Shown piece by piece: positions 44,315-53,941 of a stretch of 64,000 nt of DNA (position 1 is its first letter; each line of letters starts with the position of its first letter). Made by a program: the position numbers and the translations under genes. The notes beneath the pieces are model-generated. The model was not told where the DNA came from. It ran no database searches and saw nothing but the letters and a program-made list of their open reading frames with translations. Source of the stretch: Nostoc linckia z4 (GTDB lineage: Bacteria > Cyanobacteriota > Cyanobacteriia > Cyanobacteriales > Nostocaceae); the NCBI RefSeq assembly GCF_002608075.1, contig NZ_LAHA01000005.1, positions 124,001 to 188,000 of the forward strand, given 5' to 3'.

Positions 44315-45122
44315 GGTAGTTGACTCCTGATGTTAACTGGTTGCCTGTGTAGTGAATAAAGACATCATCCAAGGTTGCGTTTGCTTTCCCCAAGGAAGCT
44401 TTTAAGTCGCTTGGTGCGCCTGTGGTCACGACTTCGCCTTGTTGCATAATTACCACTCGATCGCACAGATTATCTGCTTCTTCTAAAAAGTGGGTTGTTA
44501 AAAATATAGTTGTGCGGTAATCAGTACAGAGTTGTTGCACAAGTTCCCATACTTGCGTGCGGGCAATGGGGTCTAGTCCCACAGTCGGCTCATCCAAAAA
44601 TAAAATTTGGGGTTGATGCAAAATCGATTGAGCAATTTCCAACTTGCGGATCATGCCACCAGAATAGGTGCGTACCAAGCGCTTAGCAGCATCTTGCAAA
44701 CCCATGTACTCTAGAATTTCCCAAATGCGGCCATCGCGTCCTTTTTTCGGTATTTCATACAACTTCGCAAAGATTAACAGATTTTCATAACCCGTAAGAC
44801 TGCCATCAGCAGACAACGCTTGGGGTACATAGCCGATGGCACGTCTCACAGGATCGGATTGACGAGTCACATCATAGCCGGCTAAGATTGCAGTCCCCTC
44901 ACTGATAGGCAGTAATGTTGTCAGCATTTTGATTACTGTACTTTTACCCGCCCCGTTCGGCCCCAGCAGCCCAAATATTTCACCTTGTTCTACAGATATG
45001 TTCAGGTCATTAACAGCAGTAAACTTACCAAAACGGCGCGTCAATCCCTCGGTTTCCAAAATTAGGGATTTTGGCTCCTTAGAAGATAGCGATCGGTTTA
45101 TTTTTCCCGTATATATTGTCAC
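44271..45122 (-). CDS. ABC transporter ATP-binding protein (DrrA-like)
   Basis: 283 residues of the ABC ATPase fold. Walker A is GPNGAGKST, the signature is YSGGM, Walker B is ILFLDEPT, and the H-loop His is in LTTHFLEEAD. A short C-terminal extension (AAs after about 240) has LGKANATLDDVFIHYTG, the DrrA C-terminal motif. It starts the operon with the DrrB-like permease, MarR and MFS genes. ATG start at 45122. Confidence 0.92.
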   Translation of the reverse strand: MTIYTGKINRSLSSKEPKSLILETEGLTRRFGKFTAVNDLNISVEQGEIFGLLGPNGAGKSTVIKMLTTLLPISEGTAILAGYDVTRQSDPVRRAIGYVPQALSADGSLTGYENLLIFAKLYEIPKKGRDGRIWEILEYMGLQDAAKRLVRTYSGGMIRKLEIAQSILHQPQILFLDEPTVGLDPIARTQVWELVQQLCTDYRTTIFLTTHFLEEADNLCDRVVIMQQGEVVTTGAPSDLKASLGKANATLDDVFIHYTGNQLTSGVNYRDTARTRRTAQRLG

Positions 45123-45689
45123 AACTTTCGATGCACTTAATTAATTAGAAAAACTAACTATTAGTTTCTCAATATATTTATCTGAAGTCAATAGTTCGCT
45201 AGCAGGAAAAAGGAAATAGGGCATTGGGTATTGGGCATTGGACAGAGGAGAAAAATTTGTACAACAACTCTCCCCTGCTCCCTCTCCCCCATCTCTCCAG
45301 ACACATTATGTACAAAACACAGAGCAGAATTAATGAACTACCTTGACAGTATCGGTACAATCACCTTGTACCAGTTGCGTCAGTTATATAAATACACATG
45401 TACTATGATTTAGCGATCGCCTGTGCCAGTTGCGTAAGTACTGGTATTAAGAGTTTCCTTTCTACACAAATGTTTTCAGGAATCAAATCAGATTCCCATA
45501 GCAATCCCAAATAATTTGTGAAATATTACGTATTATGGTTTTTGACAGTCAACAGTCAACAGTCAACAATCAACAGTTAACACTGACATTCTTCACAACT
45601 CAAATAGCATTGCTATATGTATTTATCTGATTCTTTAACTTCCACAACTCCTCAATTCTGAATTGTGACTTGATACACAGGGTAATCTG
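45123..45689. other. Divergent spacer with repeats and a family C element
   Basis: 567 bp between the ABC operon (leftwards) and an MFS gene (rightwards). It includes GGGCATTGGGTATTGGGCATT repeats (45218-45240), AT-rich parts for both promoters and a family C element at 45498-45616. No gene was accepted. Confidence 0.45.
45498..45616. mobile_element. Family C MITE-like element
   Basis: ATAGCAATCC (45498-45507) is matched by GCATTGCTAT (45607-45616), a 10-bp inverted repeat with one mismatch. Next to it, CAAATAATTTGTGAAATATT and, near the right end, TTCACAACTCAAATAG are conserved between copies. The core is GTCAACAGTCAACAGTC-type repeats. It lies 74 bp upstream of the MFS start codon. Confidence 0.65.
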
Positions 45690-46886
45690 ATGAATTCGCC
45701 AAAAGATAACAGCCAACTTGAACGGCAAAAGCCAGTTTATCTAGAGCTAAATTTCCACATAGTTTGTGCAGTTTCTCTCATAGCTGTTATCGGAGTTTCT
45801 AGCATAACTCCAGCTTTTCCCCAGTTAGTTGACAAATTCAATATAAAGCTCAATGATTTGGGGTTATTGATTGCAATATTTACATTGCCTGGTTTAATTT
45901 TAGGGCCAATTATCGGAATTTTGGCTGATAGATGGGGTAGAAAGAAAATTATCGTACCTGCATTGTTTTTATTTGGCATTGCTGGTACAGCTTGCGCCTT
46001 TGCCCGCGATTTTAATTTACTGTTATACTTGCGTTTTTTACAAGGAATTGGTGTTGCTCCTTTGCTTTCTTTAAGTATCACCTTAATCGGCGATTTATAT
46101 ACCGGAAATAGACGTGCAGAGGCAATGGGTTACAGCGCAAGTATCAGTAGCATTGGCACCGCAACCTATCCCATAATTGGTGGTGCATTGGCCACAATGG
46201 GTTGGTATTATCCTTTTATGTTACCGATATTAGCAATTCCTCTAGGATTGCTTGTATTGTTTAGACTGAAGAACCCAGAACCACAAAGTAATGGCAATTT
46301 CAAAAGGTATTTAAGGAATGCAGGGAAAGTTCTCAAAAATCGTCAATTATTCGGACTATTTATTGCCAGCGCAGCTAACTTTGTTTTTCTTTATGGTATT
46401 CATATCACCTATCTACCGCTGTTAATTAATGATAACTTCAACGCGCCACCTACTATTATCGGCTTTTTACTTTCTAGCGTTTCCATATCAATTACCATCG
46501 CATCTACCCAGTTAGGCAAATTGGCTAGAAAATTTACCCCTACTAATTTAATTAGTGCCTCTTACATCTTTTATGGATTAGCGATGTTAATAATTCCTTT
46601 TGTGCCCAATCTTTGGTTACTATTAATTCCCAGTATAATTTTTGGTATCGGTCTTGGCATTGGTTTTCCTAGTATCCAAACCTTATTAGCAGATTTAGCA
46701 CCAAAAGAATATTTAGCGACAATCATATCTGTCAACGGGACATTTTTCGGTTTAGGACAAACATTAGGGCCGCTGTTGATGGGCTACGTCTTTGATTTTG
46801 GTGGAATTACTAGCGTATATTATGCAGGAGCGGGTTTCGCAGTTGTGATGTTTTTTTTATTTAGGTACTGCATTTCCGTGTCATAA
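45690..46886 (+). CDS. MFS transporter
   Basis: 398 residues with 12 predicted membrane helices. Loop 2-3 shows GILADRWGRKKIIVPAL and helix 4 has RFLQGIGVAPLLSLSITLIGD, an antiporter-like motif C region. The C-terminal half has GIGLGIGFPSIQTLLADLAP. This is the pattern of 12-TM drug/H+ antiporters. The ATG at 45690 follows a weak GGGTAATCTG leader. The substrate is not inferable. Confidence 0.85.
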   Translation: MNSPKDNSQLERQKPVYLELNFHIVCAVSLIAVIGVSSITPAFPQLVDKFNIKLNDLGLLIAIFTLPGLILGPIIGILADRWGRKKIIVPALFLFGIAGTACAFARDFNLLLYLRFLQGIGVAPLLSLSITLIGDLYTGNRRAEAMGYSASISSIGTATYPIIGGALATMGWYYPFMLPILAIPLGLLVLFRLKNPEPQSNGNFKRYLRNAGKVLKNRQLFGLFIASAANFVFLYGIHITYLPLLINDNFNAPPTIIGFLLSSVSISITIASTQLGKLARKFTPTNLISASYIFYGLAMLIIPFVPNLWLLLIPSIIFGIGLGIGFPSIQTLLADLAPKEYLATIISVNGTFFGLGQTLGPLLMGYVFDFGGITSVYYAGAGFAVVMFFLFRYCISVS

Positions 46887-47236
46887 ATTTTGATATCATC
46901 CCCCGGCTTTACGCGGTGGGGATTTCGAGTTATTAGTCATTAGTCATTAGTCAACAGTAGTTATATTGAATTTATTGTATTCAATTACATTGAGCGAAAC
47001 TTAAGTGTAATACTAATGACTAATGACGACTTGGCGACAATTCCTCCCATAGCAATCCCAAATAATTTATGAAATATTACGTGTTAGGGTTGTTGACTGT
47101 TAACCGTTGACAGTTAACACCGATATTGTTCACAACTGAAATAGGATTGCTATATCCCTAGAAGGAATGGGAGGAATTGTCGTGAGACCTATTGCTTGGT
47201 CAAATTGATTAACTGGATTTGGGATTGATGAACAAT
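46887..47236. other. Spacer with nested hairpin/family C structure
   Basis: A GC-rich hairpin lies just after the MFS stop (about 46901-46923, ATCCCCC/GGTGGGGAT). AGTCATT heptamers (46932-46953) follow, and then the nested structure at 47035-47182. No gene. Confidence 0.45.
47035..47182. repeat. 16-bp perfect inverted repeat enclosing a family C element
   Basis: CGACAATTCCTCCCAT (47035-47050) and ATGGGAGGAATTGTCG (47167-47182) are exact complements. Between them lies a complete family C element (47049-47153; ATAGCAATCC and GGATTGCTAT as perfect 10-bp ends). The simplest reading is an older hairpin whose loop received the element, moving its two arms apart. Confidence 0.7.
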
Positions 47237-47455
47237 TTAGTCAATTGCAATCCGCTGAGGGCCAGTGGCTTTGCCATTATTTACCTCAGTTGTATTGGAA
47301 GTGGAACTACTTGAGTATTTTTGTTGATCTAGCCAGCTTTTAACAGGGTCATCTGCAAGATTGAGTCGAAGCACACCGGAGAATAACCCACCAAGAAACG
47401 AGACTGGGTGCTGGGTAAATTCTTTGAATATGGGTGACAATTCATCAATGAACAT
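47237..47455 (-). CDS. Conserved cyanobacterial small protein, unknown function
   Basis: 72 residues with a good ribosome site (AGGAG, seven bases before ATG). The first half (FKEFTQHPVSFLGGLFSGVLR, then LNLADDPVKSWLDQQ) is compact and amphipathic; the second half is Ser/Thr/Asn-rich and ends KATGPQRIAID. No membrane helix of full length or catalytic motif is seen. I recall similar short proteins in other filamentous cyanobacteria but no function. It lies on the same strand as the ribonucleotide reductase gene upstream, separated by 175 bp of repeats. Confidence 0.7.
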   Translation of the reverse strand: MFIDELSPIFKEFTQHPVSFLGGLFSGVLRLNLADDPVKSWLDQQKYSSSSTSNTTEVNNGKATGPQRIAID

Positions 47456-47630
47456 TAAAAGTCTCCTAACTCTACCGTAAAAAATTATTACTTTTTAATT
47501 AATCGTAACGTGTAAGGGCATGGGGCATGGGGTATGCAAAGACAAGGGAGAGGGGGTAGACAAGGGAGAAAGATGGCTATCTTACCTTATCTACCTTGTC
47601 TACCTTGTCCCCCTTGTCTCCCCATCTCCT

Positions 47631-50600
47631 CTATGAACTTGGTTCCTGTTCGGGAAACATACACTTATCAGAGTCACAACCACTGGGGCCGGCTTCTGAC
47701 ATTTCGCCTAAATCATAGCGGCTGAGGGCTGCACAGAAATCATCTGTTTTGCGCCGTGCTTTGACTTCTTGAATTAAACGATGGCAAGTTGCTTTATCTA
47801 TTGGTTCAAAAGGCAAACGTGGGAAGGATTGTAAATCGTCAAATCTAGCTAAAAGAGCTGCGGAAATATATCCTTCATCATTTTGAATAGTTTCGTAAAT
47901 CCGCTGTCCGAGACTTTCGATTTCATCAGAACGTAGTTCTAAAGTTGCTGAGGTGTTGTGACTCACATAATGGCGTTGAACCTGGAGGACAAAATCAAAT
48001 TGCGCTAACACTGAAAACTTAGAAACATCAATTTCATCAGCACCAGGTAAATCAGCCCAAGAGACAGCAACGGGAATTTCTACTAACCATTCACTCACAC
48101 GTGGATCGAAAGGATCGTTGAGTAAATTACCGTGTTCGTCTTTGTCTGATTGCGAGGGAATGACATTGTAACCATACTCAATACAAGCTAAAGCTACGGG
48201 GTCATTTTTGCCGAAGGTGATGCGGCGAATAAATCTTTGGGCTTTGGGGGGATGCCATCCGGAACTGGCATTAGTTAATAAAGCTTTTGTGCCGCTTGGT
48301 TGGACAGTAGTGCAGCGATTTGGACGTTTGAGATTGTGGCGATCGCAATAATCCCAAACAACTCGATGCACAGTATCTTTCCAAAAGCTTAAATATTTCT
48401 CTTCCTCGCGCTTAAATGCCAATCCTTGGGGAGTGGCGGGTCTTCCTGCTTCCCACCAACGCAGCCAATCAACACCAAAAGCATGAACAAAGAAATCAAA
48501 TAAACCCGTAAAAGAAACTCCCACAATGGGGTCTATTTCACGGCTGTATTGATAGCGTGGTTCTTGGAATTTGTGGTTTAAAAGTGCTGCTACAGATAGC
48601 GCCCCAGCGGTGAAAGCCTCTTCTTGTTCTTTATAGTTAAATGGGTCAATTTGATTGAGGTGAACCTCAGACAAATTACAGTGGAAATTAGAACCGATGA
48701 TTTCCAATTTTGTTATCCTAGGGGCTTTTTATCCTCTAGTTCTACTGCTTGATGATTTGCAGTAGCTCCGCGTACATTTTGCATATGTAACAACCCCTTA
48801 GGACAAATCAAAGCTCAAATTGGCTTTTAACTTTTGACTTGTTACATCTGCCCCCGCACTCTTGGAGAGATTATATTCTAGACACTAATTTATGCTGTAA
48901 TCTAGTTTCACTCTCTACGCTGTACGGTGTCAAAGGCTTATTACTTCCTTTGATTACCACGGGATTAGCATCTCAGCTTTCCCCGTTTTTGCGAGGTTTT
49001 TAACGTGAGGCAAAATCAATTACCACACGGATTTAGCCCATAGCGAGCTAAACGATGTTCTAGCTCATTAGCACCAAGCTGAGGATAGCGTTTTTGCAAC
49101 CATTGTTTTGCTGTTCCTTGTTCGTAAGCTTTGAGGAAATCAACTTTTAAAGCCTGTGTTGGTAGCAAATCAATGTTTGCTCTGGCTACAGCTTCACCAG
49201 CCCATTGAATTGCACCTTCACCACTGTAATATTGTTTGCGGACAGCCTCAATACATTCTGTTAATGTCGGCTTGCGGTGAAAAACTCTGGTATGGTTGGC
49301 CATTCTCAAAGCATCGCGCTCTGGATCGATTCGCCAGTTACCCTCTGCATCCTGTTGCCATAAATTATCCTTAGCTGTTGCTCCCAGGCTGTCATCAGCA
49401 GTAAACTGACGCATCCCAGCGCTGTTATGTGTGAGATAGCCGTCGCAGTAGAAACAATGAGCTTCATCGACTTCTATATCATAAGTCTGAACATAATCGT
49501 AACTACCCAATCCTTTGACAGTGACGGGAATATCTAAAGAAATATCCGCCTCAGCAACGTAGCGTTCGTAATTAGCATCTACAGTGCGGGAACCCTGGAA
49601 TCCCATGTCGCGCATTTCGCTGTAGCTGTAAGCTTCGCGCATGATTGTACCAGGAACGGTAAAACCATACATTTTTAGACCTTGATGTAGTTCACCTTTA
49701 GCTGAGTGAGGCGCAATCAGGGCATTGTAACGCTCCTTTAGTGCTGGAATTGTCAAGTTGTACTTGACTTGCCAACTTGAATTTTGCGGATAAGTTGTGG
49801 TCAGTCTCCCAGCAATACCCAAGCTGGATAAAACTACACTGACTTGTCTGATAAATGAACGATAAACTGAGGTAATTAGGTGAGGAGGGCGGTTATTAAC
49901 AGCGCCATCACTATCCATTAATCCTGCTAAATATGCAGCTCGGATATCTACTGAACCCTGGAAAATAAAATTAGGAACAGCTAGGGCAACATTTGGCTGC
50001 TTAATATAACGATGGAAATACTCAGCTAGACGAATTGATGAACAGATGGACTTGGCTGTGTTTTCACCTTTAGTAATGCTATGAACAGCACTTAACCCAA
50101 ATAAAGCTAAACAAGCATCAATTTTGCTCTGGATTCTAGTTGTAACTTCAGCATACAGGCTGTTCATTGACCACTCAACACGGCCGTAGGGTTTATTGTG
50201 TTTATTACGACCAAGAGCTACATAACCATCACCGTGTGTAAACCCAATAAGCCAAGCTATTTCCGCAGTTAGTTCCGGAATAACAAAAGATTTGGCTCCT
50301 TGACTTCGGCAAGGACGAAATTCAGTAAAATCTGGGGGTAAATGGGTAACTGTTCCTGGTAGAACTTGTTTGTTGTGCAGTAGGCGATCGCCTGCTTTTA
50401 AACTAGCAATATCTTTCCAGACAATGCCGCCTTTAGCATCCGCCAATACTGCTTGTCTATGGTTTAAAGTTGCTCTGGGATAAGTAGCATTAGTTTCAAT
50501 TTCATAGACATCTTGAAACCCTTGGTCAAATTTATCAACAACCCGCCGGAATCCCAAAGGAGTTTGTACCAAATCACCTATTTGTACATCACGAATGGGA

Positions 50601-51469
50601 ACTAGTCCTTTAGCTGTATGTACCAAAGCATCTTCAGGTAAACAGCGCCGGATATTACCAGCCACAATTGTCACCGCAGCTTCATCAATTAATAGACAAC
50701 ATTCAACAGAAGTTAATTGTCGCCCTTTGGCTTTATTCAGAATGGATGCACAACGCTGATAAAGTCCTGGCAATTTCACAGGATTCGCAACTCCCCCAAA
50801 GCCATTGAGAGTTTCTCCGGCTTTGCGGACATCACTAATATCAACTAAAACTTCAACATCTGAAGAAAAACGTTCATCTGTAGAGAGTTCCAACAGAGTT
50901 TGATATGATTCAACCCAACCTTCGCGGCTATCTCCAACGTAGATAGTAACTTTGTTACCTTCTATAAGTGTTTGTGTAAATTCACGACGCTCAATTCTAA
51001 CAGTACTACCAAGTTCACCTTGTACGCTAACGTTCAAATGGTTACGGATGGGGGGCAACTGGTTAATATATTGTGGTTCTAAAATAGCTCCAGTACCACA
51101 GCCCATCATTGCCAAATCCATCATTAATCCGAAAGCACTCCAGTCTTGGAGATTGGTGGAGGTACAATTATAAGCACCGGAAAAATTCTTTGGCTTCCTA
51201 ATCCAGTCTGTACCCCCAACCCACAACCAGCGCCCGCTAGGCATAGCTTTCAAATTGCGCTGCATCCGCTCTAATATGGCAACTTCTTCTCTTGTGAGTT
51301 TTCCTAACTCCATTAAGCCTTGTAAAGTGCGATCGCATACCTCATCCCATGTTTCCCTCAACCCTGCCTCAGTACGGCGGCTATAGGTTCTAAAAAATAC
51401 AGGATTAGCAGCAGGAGCAGTCTCAGGGAACCCTCCGCTCTGGCGTTTTCTTTCAAGCTTCTGAACCAT
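47631..51469 (-). CDS. nrdJ: Class II (B12-dependent) ribonucleotide reductase, interrupted by intein and group I intron
   Basis: The gene makes deoxyribonucleotides using adenosylcobalamin. Exon 1 (49022-51469) encodes residues 1-816 of the precursor; exon 2 (47631-48704) adds 357 residues. After removal of intron and intein the enzyme would be about 766 residues, normal for the monomeric NrdJ type. The substrate-loop Cys (NCTSTNL, C102), the thiyl-radical Cys in LNPCG (C815) and its partner in GSNFHCNL are present, as is a C-terminal CxxxxC redox pair (CDSDKC). Reading exon 1 through gives a stop (NPCGN-TGA), and exon 2 alone begins at a non-genuine TTG, so splicing is needed for a complete enzyme. 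ATG start at 51469. No riboswitch was recognised upstream. Confidence 0.9.
48705..49021 (-). ncRNA. Group I intron in nrdJ (317 nt, no ORF)
   Basis: The 5' splice site follows the U of a GGU codon. The exon end CGUGUGGU pairs with the intron segment GCCUCACG (P1, seven pairs plus one U-U mismatch) with the diagnostic U-G wobble at the site. Immediately before this guide, GAUUUU pairs with the start of exon 2, GAAAUC (P10, one wobble). The intron ends in G. Inside, GAGAG (plus-strand 48911-48915) and CUCUC (48865-48869) can form P7 around a P8 hairpin (CUAGA/UCUAG), with an S-like AAUAUAAUCUCUCC. These features together identify a group I intron; P3-P6 and P9 were not fully folded by hand. Confidence 0.85.
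49424..50644 (-). other. Intein (407 residues) with LAGLIDADG endonuclease inside NrdJ
   Basis: Precursor residues C276-N682. The N-terminal splicing block is CLPEDALVHTAKGLVPIRDV, preceded by extein VAGNIRR. Block B has the TLNHRQ His. Two LAGLIDADG motifs, LIGFTHGDGY (about 407-416) and LAGLMDSDGA (about 514-523), mark a homing endonuclease. The C-terminal blocks are YDIEVDEAHCFYCDGYLTHN, with His-Asn, followed by Ser+1 of the extein (SAGMRQF). All key splicing residues (Cys1, block B His, terminal HN, Ser+1) are intact, so splicing and endonuclease activity are plausible. Confidence 0.92.
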
Positions 51470-51704
51470 AAATCAAGTCTTGTTGCGTGCGAACAGATTA
51501 TGACTATACGCCAAGTAGATTTAGGATTAAAGATTGTCAAATTGTCCACTTTACGCTAGCGCCATATCGTACTAATTGCAACATAACTTCATGATATATA
51601 ATATCCATCATTTCTACGTAAAAATTATTTACTAAGTTTGAATTGCTACAAATTGTTGATGAATAAATCTTCCCATTCTCCACTCGCAAAACAATAAATT
51701 CATC
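51470..51704. other. Divergent spacer nrdJ / Uma2
   Basis: AT-rich; contains the promoters for both genes. No B12 riboswitch (B12-box GCCACTG) was seen near the nrdJ start. Confidence 0.4.
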
Positions 51705-52403
51705 ATGCTAGAGTACAATCCATTAGCTTGTTTGCCCTCATCTGAGGAATTACCAGACTCAGACGATACCCCTGTGGATAACGAATTACAAGATTTAATT
51801 CCTGGTTTACTCAAAGCAATACTCGCAATTGCTTGGCCGGAACGTATGGATTGGTTTTTTGGCGTAGATATGGGTATTTATTATGACCCAGATTTGCCAG
51901 CAATAGTCCCAGATGGGTTTTTGAGTTTGGGGGTAGAGCGATTTTATGATGAAAACCTCCGCCCCAGTTATGTGCTTTGGGAAGAGAAGAAAGTACCGAT
52001 ATTAGTCTTAGAAGTAGTATCTCAAAAATACCGAGGTGAATATTCCACCAAAAAAATAGAGTATGCAAAATTGGGAATTTTGTATTATGTTGTCTACAAC
52101 CCATTTCGTCGCCGCAAACGACCTTTAGAAGTTTATAAATTAGTGAATAATATTTACGAATTGCATGATGGTAATCCAGTTTGGTTGCCAGAAATAGGTT
52201 TAGGAATTGGCATCGAAAGAGGAACTTATTTAGGCATACCACGGGAGTGGGTGTATTGGTATAATCAACAAGGACAAAGGTTTTTAACGCCAGAAGAAGA
52301 TAGAAAACTTGCTCAACAACAAGCCCAGCAAGCACAACAAGAAGTACAATTGTTACGAGAACGGTTGCGATCGCTCGGCATAGATCCTGATTCTCTCACG
52401 TGA
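51705..52403 (+). CDS. Uma2 family (DUF820) putative endonuclease
   Basis: 232 residues. The PD-(D/E)XK-like core is seen: DLPAIVPDGFLSLG (central Asp), then VLWEEKKVPILVLEVVSQ (Glu-x-Val) and KKIEYAKLGILYYVVYNPF. The C-terminus is a Gln-rich coiled coil (EEDRKLAQQQAQQAQQEVQ) ending in LRSLGIDPDSL. Uma2 proteins are very numerous in filamentous cyanobacteria and of unknown function; a nuclease is suggested by the fold only. ATG start. It is divergent from nrdJ. Confidence 0.85.
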   Translation: MLEYNPLACLPSSEELPDSDDTPVDNELQDLIPGLLKAILAIAWPERMDWFFGVDMGIYYDPDLPAIVPDGFLSLGVERFYDENLRPSYVLWEEKKVPILVLEVVSQKYRGEYSTKKIEYAKLGILYYVVYNPFRRRKRPLEVYKLVNNIYELHDGNPVWLPEIGLGIGIERGTYLGIPREWVYWYNQQGQRFLTPEEDRKLAQQQAQQAQQEVQLLRERLRSLGIDPDSLT

Positions 52404-52484
52404 ATTGCTGTTAGAAAACTCTAACAAAAGTATCTTTAAGATTTACGAATCTCATTTAATTATTTTTAGCAACACAACTGTAAA

Positions 52485-53069
52485 ATGACACTGGCTCCTT
52501 GGCGAAGTACCATCGCCCACGCCCTCCACCGCAACCGTAGCCTTGTTTACGCCCGTTACTTACAACTAGCAACGGTACAAGCAAACAATCGCCCCGCGAA
52601 TCGGACTGTAGTCTTTCGCGGCTTTCTCGAAGATACCAACCAGCTAAAATTTATCACCGACAGCCGTAGCGCCAAAACCGACCAAATAGTGCAACAACCT
52701 TGGGCCGAAGCTTGCTGGTACTTTCCCAACACACGAGAACAATTCCGCATCGCTGGCTGTTTGACTTTGGTAGGTAATGATAATTCCCACAAAGATTTAC
52801 AGCCAGCACGCATTTCCACCTGGCAAGAACTGAGTGATGCAGCGCGTTTACAATTTGCTTGGCCTCATCCTGGTAAACCCAGAGTTATGAAACCACAAGC
52901 CTTTGAGCCACCAGCACCAAACTGTGTGCAACCAGTACCTAATTTTTGTTTGGTGCTACTAGACCCAGTGCAGGTAGACCATTTAGAACTGCGCGGCGAA
53001 CCACAAAATAGAAGACTCTATCACCGCGATGAAAATCAACAATGGTTATGTGAAGAAATTAATCCTTAA
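52485..53069 (+). CDS. Pyridoxamine 5'-phosphate oxidase-like FMN-binding protein
   Basis: 194 residues of the split-barrel flavin-binding fold (Npun_F5749-type, Alr4036-like). Features are VQANNRPANRTVVFRGFLED, FITDSRSAKTDQIVQQPWAEACWYF and a C-terminal LVLLDPVQVDHLELRGEPQNRRLY. In true pyridoxamine-phosphate oxidases the corresponding residues bind FMN and substrate. The family in cyanobacteria is of uncertain function. ATG start with a loose leader. It follows the Uma2 gene in the same direction after 81 bp. Confidence 0.82.
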   Translation: MTLAPWRSTIAHALHRNRSLVYARYLQLATVQANNRPANRTVVFRGFLEDTNQLKFITDSRSAKTDQIVQQPWAEACWYFPNTREQFRIAGCLTLVGNDNSHKDLQPARISTWQELSDAARLQFAWPHPGKPRVMKPQAFEPPAPNCVQPVPNFCLVLLDPVQVDHLELRGEPQNRRLYHRDENQQWLCEEINP

Positions 53070-53095
53070 TTTTGTCAGTTAGAAGCGCCCCATAA

Positions 53096-53172
53096 TTTTT
53101 ATTCCTCACTCCAAACTCCAAACTCCAAACTCCAAACTCCTAACTCCTAACTCCTAACTCCTAACTCCTAAC
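53096..53172. repeat. ACTCCAA/ACTCCTA heptamer array
   Basis: About ten heptamers (four ACTCCAA followed by six CTCCTAA) sit between two convergent genes and touch the cysE stop codon. They are part of the repeat class dispersed through these spacers. Confidence 0.85.
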
Positions 53173-53173
53173 T

Positions 53174-53941
53174 TTATATCCCCGCACCATCTAAAAACTG
53201 TTGTATTGCTTTATCTCTGAGGCTACACACAGGAGCATTTTCTAATAATTCAGCTTCCTTGGAGGCTACAGAACCCGCCAATACAGGAGTTTTTTCATTT
53301 GAAGAATGAATACGCTGAAGATTTTGTATTTGTTCTTCTAACGATTCGATTCGATTTACCAAAGCGCGAATTACTTCCGCTTCTGAGTCTGGCAAATTAT
53401 TGTGTTCTAGTGGTGCAACTCTCACTCCAGAACGATACACAATACGGCCAGGTACTCCCACCACTGTGCAGTCAGAGGGGACATCCCTGAGGACAACTGA
53501 CCCAGCACCAATACGGACATTATTGCCAATTTGGATATTTCCCAGGACTTTCGCTCCCGCACCGACTACAACATTTTCACCCAACGTAGGATGGCGCTTA
53601 CCGCATTGTTTACCAGTTCCCCCAAGGGTGACACCTTGATAAATTAGTGCATAGTCTCCCACGATCGCAGTTTCACCAATTACCACACCCATACCGTGGT
53701 CAATGAATACGCCATATCCAATTGTTGCACCAGGGTGGATTTCAATTCCAGTCAAAAACCGAGCCAAGTAAGAAATCAAACGGGGAATAAAGGGAAGACC
53801 AACACCATGAAGCCAGTGAGCCAGCCTATGCAATAACAGGGCTTGCAAACCAGGGTAACAAAATAAAACTTCCAACCAGTTACGGGCAGCTGGGTCACGT
53901 TCAAATATGATACGAAAGTCAGCACTCAGAGTAGATAGCAC
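53174..53941 (-). CDS. cysE: Serine O-acetyltransferase
   Basis: 255 residues. The N-terminal helical part ([33 protein letters not shown]) and the left-handed beta-helix ([61 protein letters not shown]) are clear. The catalytic His-Asp pair (IDHGMG) and the acetyl-CoA loop (GGTGK) are conserved. The enzyme makes O-acetylserine for cysteine synthesis. The C-terminal extension (about 190-255, helical with [12 protein letters not shown]) is longer than in short-form enzymes. ATG start. Confidence 0.94.
   Translation of the reverse strand: MLSTLSADFRIIFERDPAARNWLEVLFCYPGLQALLLHRLAHWLHGVGLPFIPRLISYLARFLTGIEIHPGATIGYGVFIDHGMGVVIGETAIVGDYALIYQGVTLGGTGKQCGKRHPTLGENVVVGAGAKVLGNIQIGNNVRIGAGSVVLRDVPSDCTVVGVPGRIVYRSGVRVAPLEHNNLPDSEAEVIRALVNRIESLEEQIQNLQRIHSSNEKTPVLAGSVASKEAELLENAPVCSLRDKAIQQFLDGAGI

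Noticed and set aside
47534..47725. 63-codon plus-strand ORF
   Set aside because: It reads through CTTGTCTACC repeats and into the antisense strand of nrdJ.
51470..51704. Cobalamin riboswitch before nrdJ
   Set aside because: No B12-box-like motif or matching stem structure was found in the leader.
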